From assembly GCF_000421145.1 (NCBI RefSeq), contig NZ_ATWH01000006.1, forward strand, positions 227,775 to 291,774: a DNA stretch of 64,000 bases. The letters are read 5' to 3'. A program made the translations under genes and the position numbers. The notes beneath the pieces are model-generated. The model was not told where the DNA came from. It did not search any database and saw nothing but the letters and a program-made list of their open reading frames with translations. Positions 15,273-25,330 of the stretch are shown here, piece by piece (position 1 is the first letter of the stretch; the number at the start of each line of letters is the position of its first letter). This stretch comes from Glaciibacter superstes DSM 21135 (lineage in GTDB: Bacteria > Actinomycetota > Actinomycetes > Actinomycetales > Microbacteriaceae).

Positions 15273-17855
15273 TCAGTCGAGTGAACCCGAACTCGGACGC
15301 TCGATCGATGTAGAGCCCTGGGTCGACCCGCCGGCCGTTGACACCCGGCGACTGCGCGAACGCCCCTGACCTGGCTGCTTCGGCTCAGGAAGTGCATCGA
15401 GAACGGAGTCGAGCAACTGATCTGTGACCTGCTTGCTCACCGTGCGCTTGCCGCGCGACGACTTCTTGACGGGGATGTCGAGGATAGCGACATCATGCTC
15501 CGCCTGTTCCTGTGCCGACTTCTGCGGCGCATCCGTCTCCTGCGGAATGTCTTCCACAGGCTCGTTCCTGGCCGGCGAATCGTTTCGGCCCGCCTGGCGG
15601 GACGAATCGTCGGCAGCGATCACGGGAATGGTTCCGGTCGCCGGATGCAGTGTGCTCGCGGCGATCAGGGCCAGGGCGTGTTTCGCGTCCTCGGTGATCC
15701 CGTGGGTGCCAGCGCCGGCCTTGGCTGCATCCGTCTGGCCGTTACCGTTCCCGTTCGCATGACCATTCCCATTCGAAGGCCCGTTCCCGTTCCCGTTCCC
15801 GTTTCCGCCGTTTCCACCGGAGCGACCACGGCCACGACGCTCCTGTGGCGGCTGGGCGGACTGGCGGTGCTTGACGACGGGATCGTGGTGGATGACGATG
15901 CCGCGTCCAGCGCAGACTTCGCAGTTCTCGCTGAAGGATTCGAGCAAGCCGAGTCCCAGCTTCTTCCTTGTCATCTGCACCAGCCCGAGGGAGGTGACCT
16001 CGGCGACCTGGTGCTTCGTGCGGTCGCGGCTCAGGCACTCGATCAGGCGGCGCAGCACGAGGTCGCGGTTGGTCTCGAGCACCATGTCGATGAAGTCGAC
16101 GACGATGATCCCGCCGATATCCCGGAGCCTCAGCTGGCGCACGATCTCTTCAGCGGCCTCGAGGTTGTTCTTGGTGACCGTTTCTTCGAGGTTGCCACCC
16201 GACCCCACGAACTTCCCGGTGTTCACGTCGACGACGGTCATCGCCTCTGTGCGGTCGATGACGAGCGATCCACCCGACGGCAGCCAGACCTTGCGGTCGA
16301 GCGCCTTCTCGATCTGCTCAGAGATGCGGTACTCATCGAATGCGTCGCGGTCACTTTCGTACTTCTGAACGCGCTCAAGAAGGTCGGGGGCGACCTGGCG
16401 AACATACGACTCAATCGTGCCCTGCGCTTCGTCGCCGGAGATCACCATCTTTTGGAAATCTTCATTGAAGACATCGCGCACGATCTTGATCAGCAGGTCG
16501 GGCTCGCTGTGCAGCAGCGCGGGCGCCTGAACGGAATCGACCTGTTCGCTGATCGACGCCCACTGTGTGGTGAGACGGTTGACATCGAGCGTGAGCTGAT
16601 CATCTGTCGCGCCTTCTGCGGCCGTGCGCACGATGACGCCGACGTTCTCCGGCAGGACTTCCTTGAGGATCTTCTTCAATCTGGCACGCTCGGTGTCTGG
16701 CAGCTTGCGGCTGATTCCGTTCATCGAGCCGTTCGGCACGTAGACCAGGTACCGGCCAGGCAACGACACCTGGCTGGTGAGTCTCGCGCCCTTGTGACCG
16801 ACGGGGTCTTTTGTGACCTGCACCAGAACCGTGTCACCTGGCTTGAGAGCGAGTTCGATGCGCCTCGCCTGGTTGCTGTTCGCTGCCTTCTCCGAGGCGG
16901 CATCCCAATCGACTTCACCCGAATACAGCACTGCGTTTCGTCCGCGACCGATGTCGACGAAGGCCGCTTCCATGCTTGGCAGTACGTTCTGCACACGACC
17001 GAGATACACATTCCCGATGAGCGATGCGTCCTGGTTCTTGGCGACGTAGTGCTCAACCAGTACGCCGTCTTCGAGCACACCGATCTGGATCTTGTTGTGC
17101 TTGGCACGCACCACCATCGAGCGGTCCACCGACTCTCGGCGAGCGAGAAACTCGGCTTCGGTGATGACGGGTCGGCGGCGACCGGCATCGCGGCCATCCC
17201 TGCGACGCTGCTTCTTGGCTTCGAGCCTGGTCGAACCCTTGATGCGTTGCGGCTCGGTGATCAGTTCTGGTTCACGGGGGGAACGCACCTTGACCACGGT
17301 GTTGGCCGGGTCATCCGAACCGGACCGGTTCTCCTCACCGGAACGGCGGCGTGCACGGCGGCGGATCGTCGACGGCTCATCGTCATCGTCATCGTCGTCG
17401 TGATCGTTTCCCGGTCGCGCCGGGAGTGGCAGGATGTCGGGAGCCTGGAAGATGAGCGACGTGGTCGGCCGACGGACGGCGGCCTGCGGGGAAGCCTCCG
17501 CCGTGACCTCGCCGTCGGGCGCTGTCAGCTGAGGTGCTGTCGCCTGCGGGGCGGTCACATCAGGTGCTTTCACATCAGGTGCGGTCGTCTGGGGGGCGCT
17601 TACCTGGGTTGCGGTTGGGTGCTCTGTGCTTGCGATGTCACCTGGGGCAGCGTCGTCTGCCACGGATTCCGGGGCGGCGTGCTTCGCGGCCTCGCGCACC
17701 GCAGTCGGCTCGGCAGCAATGGGTTCCGGCGGAGCCTCGACGCCGGGTGCGGGCGTCGCCGATTTCTCCGGCGGGGCGAGCACATTTCGACGGGAACTCT
17801 TGCGAGAGCCGAACAGGCCTTTGCGCTTCTTGTTTTCGTTGTCTTCCACCATCAC
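15273..17855 (-). CDS. rne: ribonuclease E/G family protein
   Basis: Endoribonuclease for rRNA maturation and mRNA decay, 860 aa. The N-terminal about 230 residues are disordered with TAPD/TAP repeats and acidic runs. The S1 RNA-binding domain follows (KIQIGVLEDGVLVEHYV, SLIGNVYLGRVQNVLPSMEA), then the RNase-H-like and DNase-I-like catalytic part with VVDVNTGKFVGSGG and GGIIVVDFIDM (the two catalytic Asp), and CEVCAGRG as the Zn-link. The C-terminal tail has an Asn/Gly repeat (GNGNGNGNGPSNGNG type) and basic patches. AAGGAG lies upstream of the start. It sits next to rplU as in other actinobacteria. Confidence 0.96.
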   Translation of the reverse strand: MMVEDNENKKRKGLFGSRKSSRRNVLAPPEKSATPAPGVEAPPEPIAAEPTAVREAAKHAAPESVADDAAPGDIASTEHPTATQVSAPQTTAPDVKAPDVTAPQATAPQLTAPDGEVTAEASPQAAVRRPTTSLIFQAPDILPLPARPGNDHDDDDDDDEPSTIRRRARRRSGEENRSGSDDPANTVVKVRSPREPELITEPQRIKGSTRLEAKKQRRRDGRDAGRRRPVITEAEFLARRESVDRSMVVRAKHNKIQIGVLEDGVLVEHYVAKNQDASLIGNVYLGRVQNVLPSMEAAFVDIGRGRNAVLYSGEVDWDAASEKAANSNQARRIELALKPGDTVLVQVTKDPVGHKGARLTSQVSLPGRYLVYVPNGSMNGISRKLPDTERARLKKILKEVLPENVGVIVRTAAEGATDDQLTLDVNRLTTQWASISEQVDSVQAPALLHSEPDLLIKIVRDVFNEDFQKMVISGDEAQGTIESYVRQVAPDLLERVQKYESDRDAFDEYRISEQIEKALDRKVWLPSGGSLVIDRTEAMTVVDVNTGKFVGSGGNLEETVTKNNLEAAEEIVRQLRLRDIGGIIVVDFIDMVLETNRDLVLRRLIECLSRDRTKHQVAEVTSLGLVQMTRKKLGLGLLESFSENCEVCAGRGIVIHHDPVVKHRQSAQPPQERRGRGRSGGNGGNGNGNGNGPSNGNGHANGNGNGQTDAAKAGAGTHGITEDAKHALALIAASTLHPATGTIPVIAADDSSRQAGRNDSPARNEPVEDIPQETDAPQKSAQEQAEHDVAILDIPVKKSSRGKRTVSKQVTDQLLDSVLDALPEPKQPGQGRSRSRRVSTAGGSTQGSTSIERPSSGSLD

Positions 17856-17913
17856 TGGTGCACTCCTTGGCCGGTTTGGGCGACCGCGCCGCCCGTCCGG
17901 TTACTCTCTCGGG

Positions 17914-17942
17914 TGGGGTTTCGCCGCGGCGAAAGCCCCACA
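17914..17942 (-). promoter_or_regulatory. hairpin in rne 5' untranslated region
   Basis: GGGGTTTCGCC pairs with GGCGAAAGCCCC with one bulge, about 60 nt upstream of the rne start. Long structured rne leaders are used for autoregulation in enterobacteria; whether this one is, is inference. Confidence 0.35.
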
Positions 17943-18116
17943 AATTCTTCTCTGACGCAACCGGCGTACGCTCTGGCTGCTAATACCTTTGGTCGTGGGA
18001 CCAATGAATCAGGGCATCGTGGCCCCATAAGCTTCTCTGGCGTCGGTTCGAGCGCGGCTCGATCGACTTCCTTGATTATCGCATGCATTCTCAGGACGCC
18101 GCGCCGACGCGCATGG

Positions 18117-18122
18117 CATAAT
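18117..18122 (+). promoter_or_regulatory. -10 box of a probable leaderless gene (VKOR)
   Basis: CATAAT ends 7 nt before the GTG at 18130, with no Shine-Dalgarno sequence between. Confidence 0.45.
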
Positions 18123-18129
18123 CGCCAGA

Positions 18130-18729
18130 GTGTCCCCGACCAAATCGCGTGAACGGCCCTTCGGCCTCGCTGTCTTCCTGGTGATCGCCGGGCTGATCGG
18201 ATTGACAGCGGCCTTCGTCCTCACCCTCGACAAGTTCGCTCTCCTCGAGGATCCCGATGCTCAGCTGTCCTGCAACTTCAGCGTGCTGGTGGGCTGTAGC
18301 ACCAACCTGTCGGCCTGGCAGGGGTCGGTTTTCGGATTCCCCAACCCACTGATCGGCGTCGCTGCGTGGAGCGTGGTGATCACGATCGGGATGGCGATCC
18401 TGGCCAATGCGCGCTTCTCCCGCTGGTTCTGGATCGGCCTGAACCTCGGCATGACCGCTGCCGTCACCTTCGTGATCTGGCTTATCTACCAGAGCATCTT
18501 TCTGCTCGACGTGCTCTGCCCGTGGTGCATGGTGACCTGGGCCGTCACCATTCCGGGATTCCTCGCCGTGACGTTCTACAACGTGAAATCGAGACATATT
18601 CCTTCAACGGCATCCGTTCGTCGCTTCGCCGGAGGCGCGTATTCCTGGCTCCTGCTCATCACGCTCGCCTGCTACCTGGTGGTCGCCGTGATCGCTCAGC
18701 TCCAGATGGATGTCCTGAGCCGGATCTGA
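18130..18729 (+). CDS. vitamin K epoxide reductase (VKOR) family protein
   Basis: Integral membrane quinone reductase of 199 aa that reoxidises a periplasmic disulfide-forming partner in actinobacteria (in place of DsbB). Five hydrophobic helices are visible. The loop Cys pair is in LSCNFSVLVGCSTN (C-x8-C) and the active-site CxxC is in DVLCPWCMVTW; the Ser/Pro motif is in GFPNPLIGVAAW. No DsbA-like partner lies next to it. The GTG start is supported by the -10 box immediately upstream. Confidence 0.93.
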   Translation: MSPTKSRERPFGLAVFLVIAGLIGLTAAFVLTLDKFALLEDPDAQLSCNFSVLVGCSTNLSAWQGSVFGFPNPLIGVAAWSVVITIGMAILANARFSRWFWIGLNLGMTAAVTFVIWLIYQSIFLLDVLCPWCMVTWAVTIPGFLAVTFYNVKSRHIPSTASVRRFAGGAYSWLLLITLACYLVVAVIAQLQMDVLSRI

Positions 18730-18752
18730 TCTCGTCAGCCATCGCCGAGCGG

Positions 18753-19175
18753 TCAGTCGAACCAGAGGGCGAGCTCACGCGCTGCCGACTCTAGCGAGTC
18801 AGAGCCGTGCACCAGGTTCTGCTGCACCTTGAGGCCCCAGTCACGAGCGAGGTCGCCACGAATCGTGCCCGGCGCGGCGGTTGTCGGGTCCGTCGTGCCG
18901 GCCAGGGCGCGGAAGCCCTCAATGACGCGGTTGCCCGCAACCCGGAACGCGACGATCGGGCCGCTCTCCATGAACTCGACGAGCGGCTCGTAGAACGGCT
19001 TGCCCTCGTGCTCGGCGTAGTGCTTCGCCAGCAGTTCACGGTCTGCTTGAAGCAACTTCACATCGACCAGGGAATACCCCTTCGCCTCGATGCGGCGCAG
19101 GATCTCTCCGGTAAGACTGCGAGCCACTCCGTCCGGCTTCACCAATACCAGGGTCTCTTCAATCTGGGTGCTCAC
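18753..19175 (-). CDS. ndk: nucleoside diphosphate kinase
   Basis: Moves gamma-phosphate from ATP to NDPs through a phospho-His, 140 aa. Motifs seen: ETLVLVKPDGVARSLTGEI, FMESGPIVAF, and NLVHGSDSLESAARELALWF with the active-site His in NLVHGSD. The GTG start has AGAAGGAG 6-13 nt upstream and overlaps the DUF4233 stop (GTGA). It is the last gene of ileS-folC-DUF4233-ndk. Confidence 0.97.
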   Translation of the reverse strand: MSTQIEETLVLVKPDGVARSLTGEILRRIEAKGYSLVDVKLLQADRELLAKHYAEHEGKPFYEPLVEFMESGPIVAFRVAGNRVIEGFRALAGTTDPTTAAPGTIRGDLARDWGLKVQQNLVHGSDSLESAARELALWFD

Positions 19176-19564
19176 GCGATCTCCTTCTGATGATCTATTC
19201 TCGATCCGCTGATCATGCAGTAGACCCACATGGCGGCAAATAATGCTCCGACAAAATACATCACCGGATTCAGGAATCCGGTGGCAACGATGACGGCCTG
19301 GAGGATCCAGCCCATCACATAGGCCCACTCGAAGCGCAATAGCGCGATGGTCGCCAGGAGCGCCAGGCACACGACGCCCCCGCCGACGAGGGCGGGAACG
19401 GCAGGCAGCGCCTGGAGTCCGAACACGACAAGTGCTGCGAGGAAGACGACGATGGTTTCGAACCCGAGCACGATAGTCGCCAGCGAACGCTTGACAGAGC
19501 GTGGCGCCGCTCGCGGCACGGATGCCGCCGGCTGGGACTGTGGGCCGGTCACGGTGTCATCCAC
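19172..19564 (-). CDS. DUF4233 membrane protein
   Basis: Protein of 130 aa with four hydrophobic helices; GLQALPAVPALVGGGVVCLA and RFEWAYVMGWILQAVIVATG are conserved in the actinobacterial DUF4233 family always found between folC and ndk. Its role is unknown. Its start overlaps the folC stop by 16 bp and its stop overlaps the ndk start, so it is translated as part of the operon. Confidence 0.88.
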   Translation of the reverse strand: MDDTVTGPQSQPAASVPRAAPRSVKRSLATIVLGFETIVVFLAALVVFGLQALPAVPALVGGGVVCLALLATIALLRFEWAYVMGWILQAVIVATGFLNPVMYFVGALFAAMWVYCMISGSRIDHQKEIA

Positions 19565-20922
19565 CCCCCGTTGTCGGCGATGGCGATGGTCTCGCCGATC
19601 AGGGTGACCGAGCCTGCGACGACAACCGCCCTGCGTGGTGACTCACGTGCCCAGTCCCTCGCTGCTTCCAGAGCTTCCTCCAGGTCGTCAAAGCTGCGAG
19701 TGGAATCGGTGCCGACCCAGCCGGCAACCTGTTCCGCGAGGTCGTCGGCAGGAATCGCTCGGTCGGAGTGGGAGCGGGTGACGAAGAACTCCGCAACCTG
19801 CGGCTGGAGCGCCGCGACGATGCCATGGGTATCCTTGTCGGCGAGGATTCCCACCACGGCGACAATCTCGTCAAAGTCGAAATACGTGTCAAGCGCATCT
19901 GCCAGGGCAATGGCCCCGTGGGGGTTGTGGGCCGCATCGACGATGACGCTCGGCTCGATCCCCACCAGCTGCAGCCGACCGGGCGAGGTCGCCGTCCCAA
20001 GGCCCTCCGCAAGGAGATCCCCGACGAGCGGCTGCGTGCCGGAGCCGAGGAAGGATTCAACGGCCGCGATCGCAACAGCGGCGTTGTGGGCCTGGTGCCT
20101 CCCGTACAAGGGCAGGAAATAGTCGGAGTATGTTCCCGCGATTCCCTTGACCGAGATCAGCTGGCCACCAACGGCAACGTGGCTCTCAATCAACGCGAAC
20201 TCCTCCCCCTCGCTCGCGAGCGTCGATTCGGTCAGTTCGGCCGCGCGCTCCAATTCTGCCTGGGCCTCCGGCGTCTGGGCGGCAGTGACGATGGCGACCG
20301 ACGGCTTGATGATGCCCGACTTGGTGCGGGCGATTTCCGCGATGGTATTGCCGAGCCGTGCGGTGTGGTCGAGTGCGATGGGAGTGAAGACGGCAACCTG
20401 CCCGTCTGCCACATTGGTGGAGTCCCACTCCCCGCCCATGCCGACTTCGATCACGGCGACATCCACCGGCGCATCCGCAAAACTGGCGAAAGCCAACGCG
20501 GTGAGCGCCTCGAAGAAGGTGAGCGGCTCGTCGCCGGCATCGACCAGTTCGGCATCGACCATCTGAAGGTACGGCTGAATGTCGTCCCAGTTTGTGGCGA
20601 GTGCCTCGTCATCGATCGGAGATCCGTCGATCATGATTCGTTCATTCAGTCGCACCAGGTGCGGGCTGGTCAGCATTCCGGTCCGCAGGCCGTACGCACG
20701 CAGGATGCTCTCGGCGATCCGGCTGGTGCTGGTCTTTCCGTTCGTCCCCGTGATGTGGATGATCGGATAGGCGGTCTGCGGGTCGCCGAGCAACTCCACC
20801 GCCCGTCTGGTCGGTTCGAGACGCGGCCGAGGGGCGACTTCACCGACGCGCTCGAGGAGTGCCTGATAGACGGCGTCCCCTGCCTCGCGCCGGTCGTCTG
20901 CCGGCTGGTCGTTCTCAGACAT
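19549..20922 (-). CDS. folC: folylpolyglutamate synthase/dihydrofolate synthase FolC
   Basis: Adds glutamate to folates (and makes dihydrofolate), 457 aa. Mur-ligase-type motifs: [20 protein letters not shown] (ATP loop), [36 protein letters not shown], and the C-terminal [14 protein letters not shown] chose [10 protein letters not shown] as the start because it overlaps the ileS stop by only 8 bp; the long frame upstream lies inside ileS. Co-transcribed with ileS. Confidence 0.96.
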   Translation of the reverse strand: MSENDQPADDRREAGDAVYQALLERVGEVAPRPRLEPTRRAVELLGDPQTAYPIIHITGTNGKTSTSRIAESILRAYGLRTGMLTSPHLVRLNERIMIDGSPIDDEALATNWDDIQPYLQMVDAELVDAGDEPLTFFEALTALAFASFADAPVDVAVIEVGMGGEWDSTNVADGQVAVFTPIALDHTARLGNTIAEIARTKSGIIKPSVAIVTAAQTPEAQAELERAAELTESTLASEGEEFALIESHVAVGGQLISVKGIAGTYSDYFLPLYGRHQAHNAAVAIAAVESFLGSGTQPLVGDLLAEGLGTATSPGRLQLVGIEPSVIVDAAHNPHGAIALADALDTYFDFDEIVAVVGILADKDTHGIVAALQPQVAEFFVTRSHSDRAIPADDLAEQVAGWVGTDSTRSFDDLEEALEAARDWARESPRRAVVVAGSVTLIGETIAIADNGGWMTP

Positions 20923-23900
20923 GGCTCTTTCCGTTCTCTCTGGTAACGGCCACGATGAACGCACCGCGGTTTGCGTAACGGCCGCCCTCAAAGCGTACGT
21001 AATGCTCGACCGTCGCGTGCAGCAGCGACGGAAGCCATTCCGACGGGAGCACCCCGTGCGCCTCAGCCGGCGCCGTATGCGTGGCGAATGCCGTTGACAG
21101 CGTCTCTGCCGCGATATCGACACCTTCAGCCGAGCCGACGGCGTCGTAATCCGCTGCGTCATCGAATACCAGGTCGAGACGGATGCGATCGCTCACGTCG
21201 AAACCCGCCGACTTACGGGTGTCCTGAACGGCACGGATGACGTCTCTGGCGAAGCCCTCCGCTTCAAGTTCGGCCGTCATCGCCGTATCCAGAAGCACGA
21301 ACCCGCCTCCCGGCAGCAGGGAGAGTGCGGTGTCTCTGGCCGACCCGCCCGTCGCCGAGAGCTCGAGCTCGTATTCGCCGGCTGCCAACTCGACTCCCCC
21401 AGCTGTCACGATGCCGTCGACTTCGCTCCAGTCCCCTGAGCGCGCCGCCTGGATGACCTGTTGGACATTCCTGCCCAGCCGCGGGCCGGCTGCACGCGCG
21501 TTCACCGTCAACTTCGAGGTGATGCCGTACTCGGCTGCGCTGTTCTGGGCGAGTTCCACGAGGGTGACACGCTTCAGGTTCAGTTCGTCGCGCAAGATGC
21601 CGTCGAATGGGGCGAGTGCTGCAGTGTTCTGCGTCACAACGGTGAGGTTCGCGAGGGGAAGCCGAACCCGCAGCCCGGCCTGCTTACGCAGCGAGAGCGC
21701 GGTGGAGCTGATCGCCCGCACCTGGTCCATCGCGACGACCAGCTCAGGGTTGGCCGGGAAACGGGAGGCGTCCGGCCAGTCGGTCAGGTGCACGCTGCGC
21801 CCGCCCGTCAGGCCCTGCCAGATCCGCTCGGTGATGAGCGGCAACAGCGGAGCCGCAACCCTGGTGACCGTTTCCAGCACGGCAAAGAGGGTATCGAAGG
21901 CTTCGGAACCCTCCCCATCCTCCGTGACGCCAACCCAGAAGCGGTCACGGGAACGGCGCACGTACCAGTTGGTGAGCACGTCGGCAAAATCTCGGAGCTT
22001 CGCAGCTGCCAGTGTGCTGTCGAGCTGCTCAAGGTCGAGCGTGACCTCCTCGATCAGGTCTCGGGTCTTGGCCAGGAGGTACTGGTCGAGTACGTCTGTC
22101 GAGTCGGTTCGCCAGGTGGCTTCATAGCCCGAAGCGCCTGACGCATTGGCGTAGAGTGAAAAGAAGTACCAGGTGCTCCACAGGGGCAGCAGAACCTGGC
22201 GAACCCCCTCCCGGATTCCCTCCTCCGTCACGATCAGGTTTCCTCCGCGGAGCACAGGGGAGCTCATCAGGAACCAGCGCATCGCGTCTGAGCCGTCGCG
22301 ATCGAAGACCTCATTGACGTCTGGATAGTTGCGCAGCGACTTCGACATCTTCTGGCCGTCGCTGCCGAGCACGATGCCGTGGCTGACGACGTTCTTGAAG
22401 GCAGGGCGATCGAACAGCGCGGTGGAGAGCACGTGCATCATGTAGAACCAGCCGCGGGTCTGGCCGATGTACTCGACGATGAAGTCAGCCGGATTGTGGC
22501 TGTCGAACCACTCCTGGTTCTCGAACGGATAGTGCACCTGGGCGAACGGCATCGACCCGGAGTCGAACCAGACGTCGAAGACATCCGGGATCCGGCGCAT
22601 GGTGGAAGCCCCGGTCGGGTCATCCGGGTTCGGGCGGGTGAGTTCGTCGATGTACGGCCGGTGCAGATCCTTCGGTCGTACTCCAAAGTCGGCTTCGAGC
22701 TCGTCGAGCGAGCCGTAGACATCGACGCGTGGGTACTCCGGGTTGTCGCTCTTCCAGACCGGGATCGGGGAGCCCCAAAATCGGTTGCGGCTGATCGACC
22801 AGTCGCGCGCGTTCGAGATCCATTTGCCGAACTGGCCGTCTTTGACGTTCTCCGGCACCCAGGTGATCTCCTGATTGAGGTCGACCATGCGGTCGCGGAA
22901 ATCCGTGACCCGCACGAACCAGCTCGAGACGGCCTTGTAGATCAGCGGATTGCGGCACCGCCAGCAGTGCGGGTACGAATGCTCATAGCTGGCTTGCCGG
23001 ATCAGCCGACCTTCCGCCTTCAGCAACTGGGTCAGCGGCTTGTTGGCGTCAGACCAGAGCAGGCCGGCCACCTCTGGAACGCTCGGCAGGAACTTGCCAC
23101 CGTCGTCGAGAGAGATGATGACGGGGATGCCTGCGGCCTCGCACGCCTTCTGGTCCTCTTCACCATACGCAGGCGCCTGGTGCACGATTCCGGTGCCGTC
23201 TTCCGTGGTGACGTAGTCGGCAACGAGGATCGTCCAGGCATTCTGGGTGCCCCAGGCCTCTGTGTCCGCGTAGTAGTCGAAGAGGCGGTCGTACGAGACC
23301 CCCTCGAGCTCCCGGCCGGTGACCGTGCGGGAGACGGCGGCGCGCGCCTCGTCGGCCGACTCGTAACCCAGGTCTTTTGCGTAGCTGCCGACCAGGTTGA
23401 TCGCGAGAAGGTACTCGGCACCGAGAACTTTGATGGGCGACGTCGACGAAGGGTGGTCCTCGTCTCGCTGCACCGTGCTTTCTCGCTGCACCGTCGCATC
23501 CGGTGTGCCGTTCGGGCCTGCCGGTACCACGGCATATTCGATGTCGGGGCCGACCGCGAGCGCCAGGTTGGTGGGGAGTGTCCAGGGTGTCGTCGTCCAG
23601 GCCAGCGCACGCACGGCGGTCAGGCCGAGCGATTCTGCCTTCTGGCCGACCAGCGGGAAGGTGACGGTCACGGTCTGGTCCTGGCGCATCTTGTACACGT
23701 CGTCGTCCATGCGCAACTCGTGGTTCGACAACGGTGTCTGGTCGCGCCAGCAGTACGGCAGCACTCGGAAGCCCTCGTAGGCGAGTCCCTTGTCGTGCAG
23801 GCGTTTGAATGCCCAGATCACCGATTCCATAAAGGTGATGTCGAGGGTCTTGTAGTCGTTCTCGAAATCCACCCATCTGGCCTGCCTGGTGACGTACTCC

Positions 23901-24337
23901 TGCCACTGGAGGGTGTACCTCAACACGGACTCGCGGGCTACCGTGTTGAAGGCGGCCAGGCCCATCTTCTCGATCTGGCTCTTGTCGGTGATTCCGAGCT
24001 GGCGCTCCGCCTCAAGCTCGGCCGGCAGACCATGGGTGTCCCAACCAAACCGACGGTGAACCTGCTTGCCGCGCATGGTCTGAAATCGCGGAAAGAGGTC
24101 TTTGGCATAGCCGGTCAAAAGGTGCCCGTAGTGCGGAAGCCCGTTCGCGAACGGCGGCCCATCGTAGAAGACCCACTCTGGTGCGCCCTCGCGATTGTCG
24201 ATCGACGCCTGGAAGGTGTCGTCGTCCTTCCAGAACGCGAGAACCTCGGTCTCGATCGCCGGCAGGTCAGGCGAGGGAACGACACCGCGCGAAAGCTCAG
24301 GCGAATCGGGCGGGGTGGGTCCCTTGGGGTAAGTCAT
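20915..24337 (-). CDS. ileS: isoleucyl-tRNA synthetase
   Basis: Charges tRNA-Ile, 1,140 aa. The class I signature is HYGH at residues 69-72 ([12 protein letters not shown]) and KMSKS near residue 660 ([14 protein letters not shown]); the editing domain and the C-terminal anticodon-binding domain follow. This is the long eukaryote-like form usual in actinobacteria. The start MTYPKG has ccaggag 5 nt upstream and lies within the T-box region, so translation is probably controlled by tRNA-Ile charging. First gene of ileS-folC-DUF4233-ndk. Confidence 0.97.
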   Translation of the reverse strand: MTYPKGPTPPDSPELSRGVVPSPDLPAIETEVLAFWKDDDTFQASIDNREGAPEWVFYDGPPFANGLPHYGHLLTGYAKDLFPRFQTMRGKQVHRRFGWDTHGLPAELEAERQLGITDKSQIEKMGLAAFNTVARESVLRYTLQWQEYVTRQARWVDFENDYKTLDITFMESVIWAFKRLHDKGLAYEGFRVLPYCWRDQTPLSNHELRMDDDVYKMRQDQTVTVTFPLVGQKAESLGLTAVRALAWTTTPWTLPTNLALAVGPDIEYAVVPAGPNGTPDATVQRESTVQRDEDHPSSTSPIKVLGAEYLLAINLVGSYAKDLGYESADEARAAVSRTVTGRELEGVSYDRLFDYYADTEAWGTQNAWTILVADYVTTEDGTGIVHQAPAYGEEDQKACEAAGIPVIISLDDGGKFLPSVPEVAGLLWSDANKPLTQLLKAEGRLIRQASYEHSYPHCWRCRNPLIYKAVSSWFVRVTDFRDRMVDLNQEITWVPENVKDGQFGKWISNARDWSISRNRFWGSPIPVWKSDNPEYPRVDVYGSLDELEADFGVRPKDLHRPYIDELTRPNPDDPTGASTMRRIPDVFDVWFDSGSMPFAQVHYPFENQEWFDSHNPADFIVEYIGQTRGWFYMMHVLSTALFDRPAFKNVVSHGIVLGSDGQKMSKSLRNYPDVNEVFDRDGSDAMRWFLMSSPVLRGGNLIVTEEGIREGVRQVLLPLWSTWYFFSLYANASGASGYEATWRTDSTDVLDQYLLAKTRDLIEEVTLDLEQLDSTLAAAKLRDFADVLTNWYVRRSRDRFWVGVTEDGEGSEAFDTLFAVLETVTRVAAPLLPLITERIWQGLTGGRSVHLTDWPDASRFPANPELVVAMDQVRAISSTALSLRKQAGLRVRLPLANLTVVTQNTAALAPFDGILRDELNLKRVTLVELAQNSAAEYGITSKLTVNARAAGPRLGRNVQQVIQAARSGDWSEVDGIVTAGGVELAAGEYELELSATGGSARDTALSLLPGGGFVLLDTAMTAELEAEGFARDVIRAVQDTRKSAGFDVSDRIRLDLVFDDAADYDAVGSAEGVDIAAETLSTAFATHTAPAEAHGVLPSEWLPSLLHATVEHYVRFEGGRYANRGAFIVAVTRENGKSHV

Positions 24338-24339
24338 GG

Positions 24340-24545
24340 TTCTCCTGGACGGGCTGCTGGGCGAAATTCTGGCCTGTTCCACGAGGACGCCGGTCGCTTT
24401 CGCAACCTCCGCGGTACCACCTCGCTTGCCGCCTGTTGGGGCGACCGCTCGTTCAGAGGCTGTGACGGGCCCGACCCGTTCGGTTCTACCAGGCGCCAGG
24501 TGACTTCGTGATGTTCACTCGATTACCAGGGCGTCGTTCTTCCGA
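24340..24545 (-). promoter_or_regulatory. T-box riboswitch upstream of ileS (translational, tRNA-Ile)
   Basis: The conserved T-box sequence GAGGTGGTACCGCGG lies at 24423-24409 on the minus strand, with a GNRA-type hairpin (GGTTGC-GAAA-GCGACC) directly after it. Further upstream a stem (24498-24527 region) contains an ATC triplet at 24523-24521 that could be the Ile specifier codon. There is no T-run after the T-box; the ileS ribosome site (ccaggag) follows within about 65 nt, so control is probably at translation initiation, as known for actinobacterial ileS T-boxes with a short stem I. Confidence 0.88.
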
Positions 24546-24576
24546 AGACTCACCGGTGATTGCCGGATCACAGTCG

Positions 24577-25215
24577 TTATTCGTCAATTCTAGCCTGAGC
24601 GAGCACGAGGCGGTATCCCTCGCACACCGGCGAGACGGCCTCGTCGACATATGGCGCCAGCCGTCCGCGGGCCACTCCTGCCTTGGCCCAGACGCCGGCG
24701 GCTGCCGCAGTCGCGGCGAGCACCGCCAGGGAGAACGCCCGGCAGGGCAGGACTGCGGCCCCGGTGCCGACCTGAATCGACGTGAACTGGGTGACAAGGT
24801 CGGCCTGCGCCATGAACCGAGAGAGAGCGGATGCCTCGAGCTCGGCGCTGGTTCCCATCAGCTCATACTGGGTCAGTGCCCAGGGAACATTCGCGGGACC
24901 GAAGCCGTCTGCCACGATCATCAGGGCGCGCCTGACGGCATCCGTCGCGTGGCCGGCACCGGCACACTCGTCGAGCGAACGCGCCAGCCCGGCGAGGCCG
25001 TCGTCGATGTCGACCCAGAGCAGGTCGCTCTTGGCGGAGAAGTAGTTGAAGAACGTGTTACGGCTGACTCCGGCTCGCTGCGCTATCTGCTCGATGGTGG
25101 TGCCGGCGTAGGTCTGCTCGAGAAAGAGTTCCGCCGCTGCCTCCTCGAGCATCTGCCGTGACGAGCGGCGCGGGCGACCCGCCTTCGGTGTCTCTTTCAC
25201 CACGGTCGCTCCCAT
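24577..25215 (-). CDS. TetR-family regulator (divergent from ABC importer)
   Basis: Regulator of 212 aa. The HTH reads EAAAELFLEQTYAGTTIEQIA then QRAGVSRNTFFNYFSAKSD. The C-terminal half is an Ala-rich ligand-binding domain. Two adjacent ATG codons occur at the start (25218 and 25215). It is divergent from the peptide-type ABC operon, with paired inverted sites between, so it most likely represses that operon and itself. The ligand is unknown. Confidence 0.92.
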   Translation of the reverse strand: MGATVVKETPKAGRPRRSSRQMLEEAAAELFLEQTYAGTTIEQIAQRAGVSRNTFFNYFSAKSDLLWVDIDDGLAGLARSLDECAGAGHATDAVRRALMIVADGFGPANVPWALTQYELMGTSAELEASALSRFMAQADLVTQFTSIQVGTGAAVLPCRAFSLAVLAATAAAAGVWAKAGVARGRLAPYVDEAVSPVCEGYRLVLAQARIDE

Positions 25216-25227
25216 CACGCAGAAAAT

Positions 25228-25279
25228 GTCCTATTATTGGACTCGGCCTATTTTTATTACTGTACCGAATCCAATAATA
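25228..25279. promoter_or_regulatory. two inverted operator-like sites between TetR gene and ABC operon
   Basis: TATTATTGGACTCGG (25232-25246) and, inverted, CCGAATCCAATAATA (25265-25279) match at 14 of 15 positions; centres are 33 bp apart, about three helical turns. The left site also sits in its own 15-bp palindrome GTCCTATTATTGGAC (25228-25242). The AT-rich stretch between them could hold the promoters. The binding protein is inferred to be the adjacent TetR. Confidence 0.7.
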
Positions 25280-25330
25280 CGGCATACCCCGAATGCGCCC
25301 GGCCACACGCCGGGAAGAAAGTCAGACACC

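Noticed and set aside
15495..18152. Long open frame of 885 codons on the strand opposite rne
   Set aside because: It mirrors the codon structure of the highly conserved RNase E gene; GC-rich genes leave the opposite frame open. No recognisable protein family in the translation.
22379..24511. 710-codon frame antisense to ileS
   Set aside because: Shadow of ileS and its T-box region; low-quality amino-acid composition and no family match.
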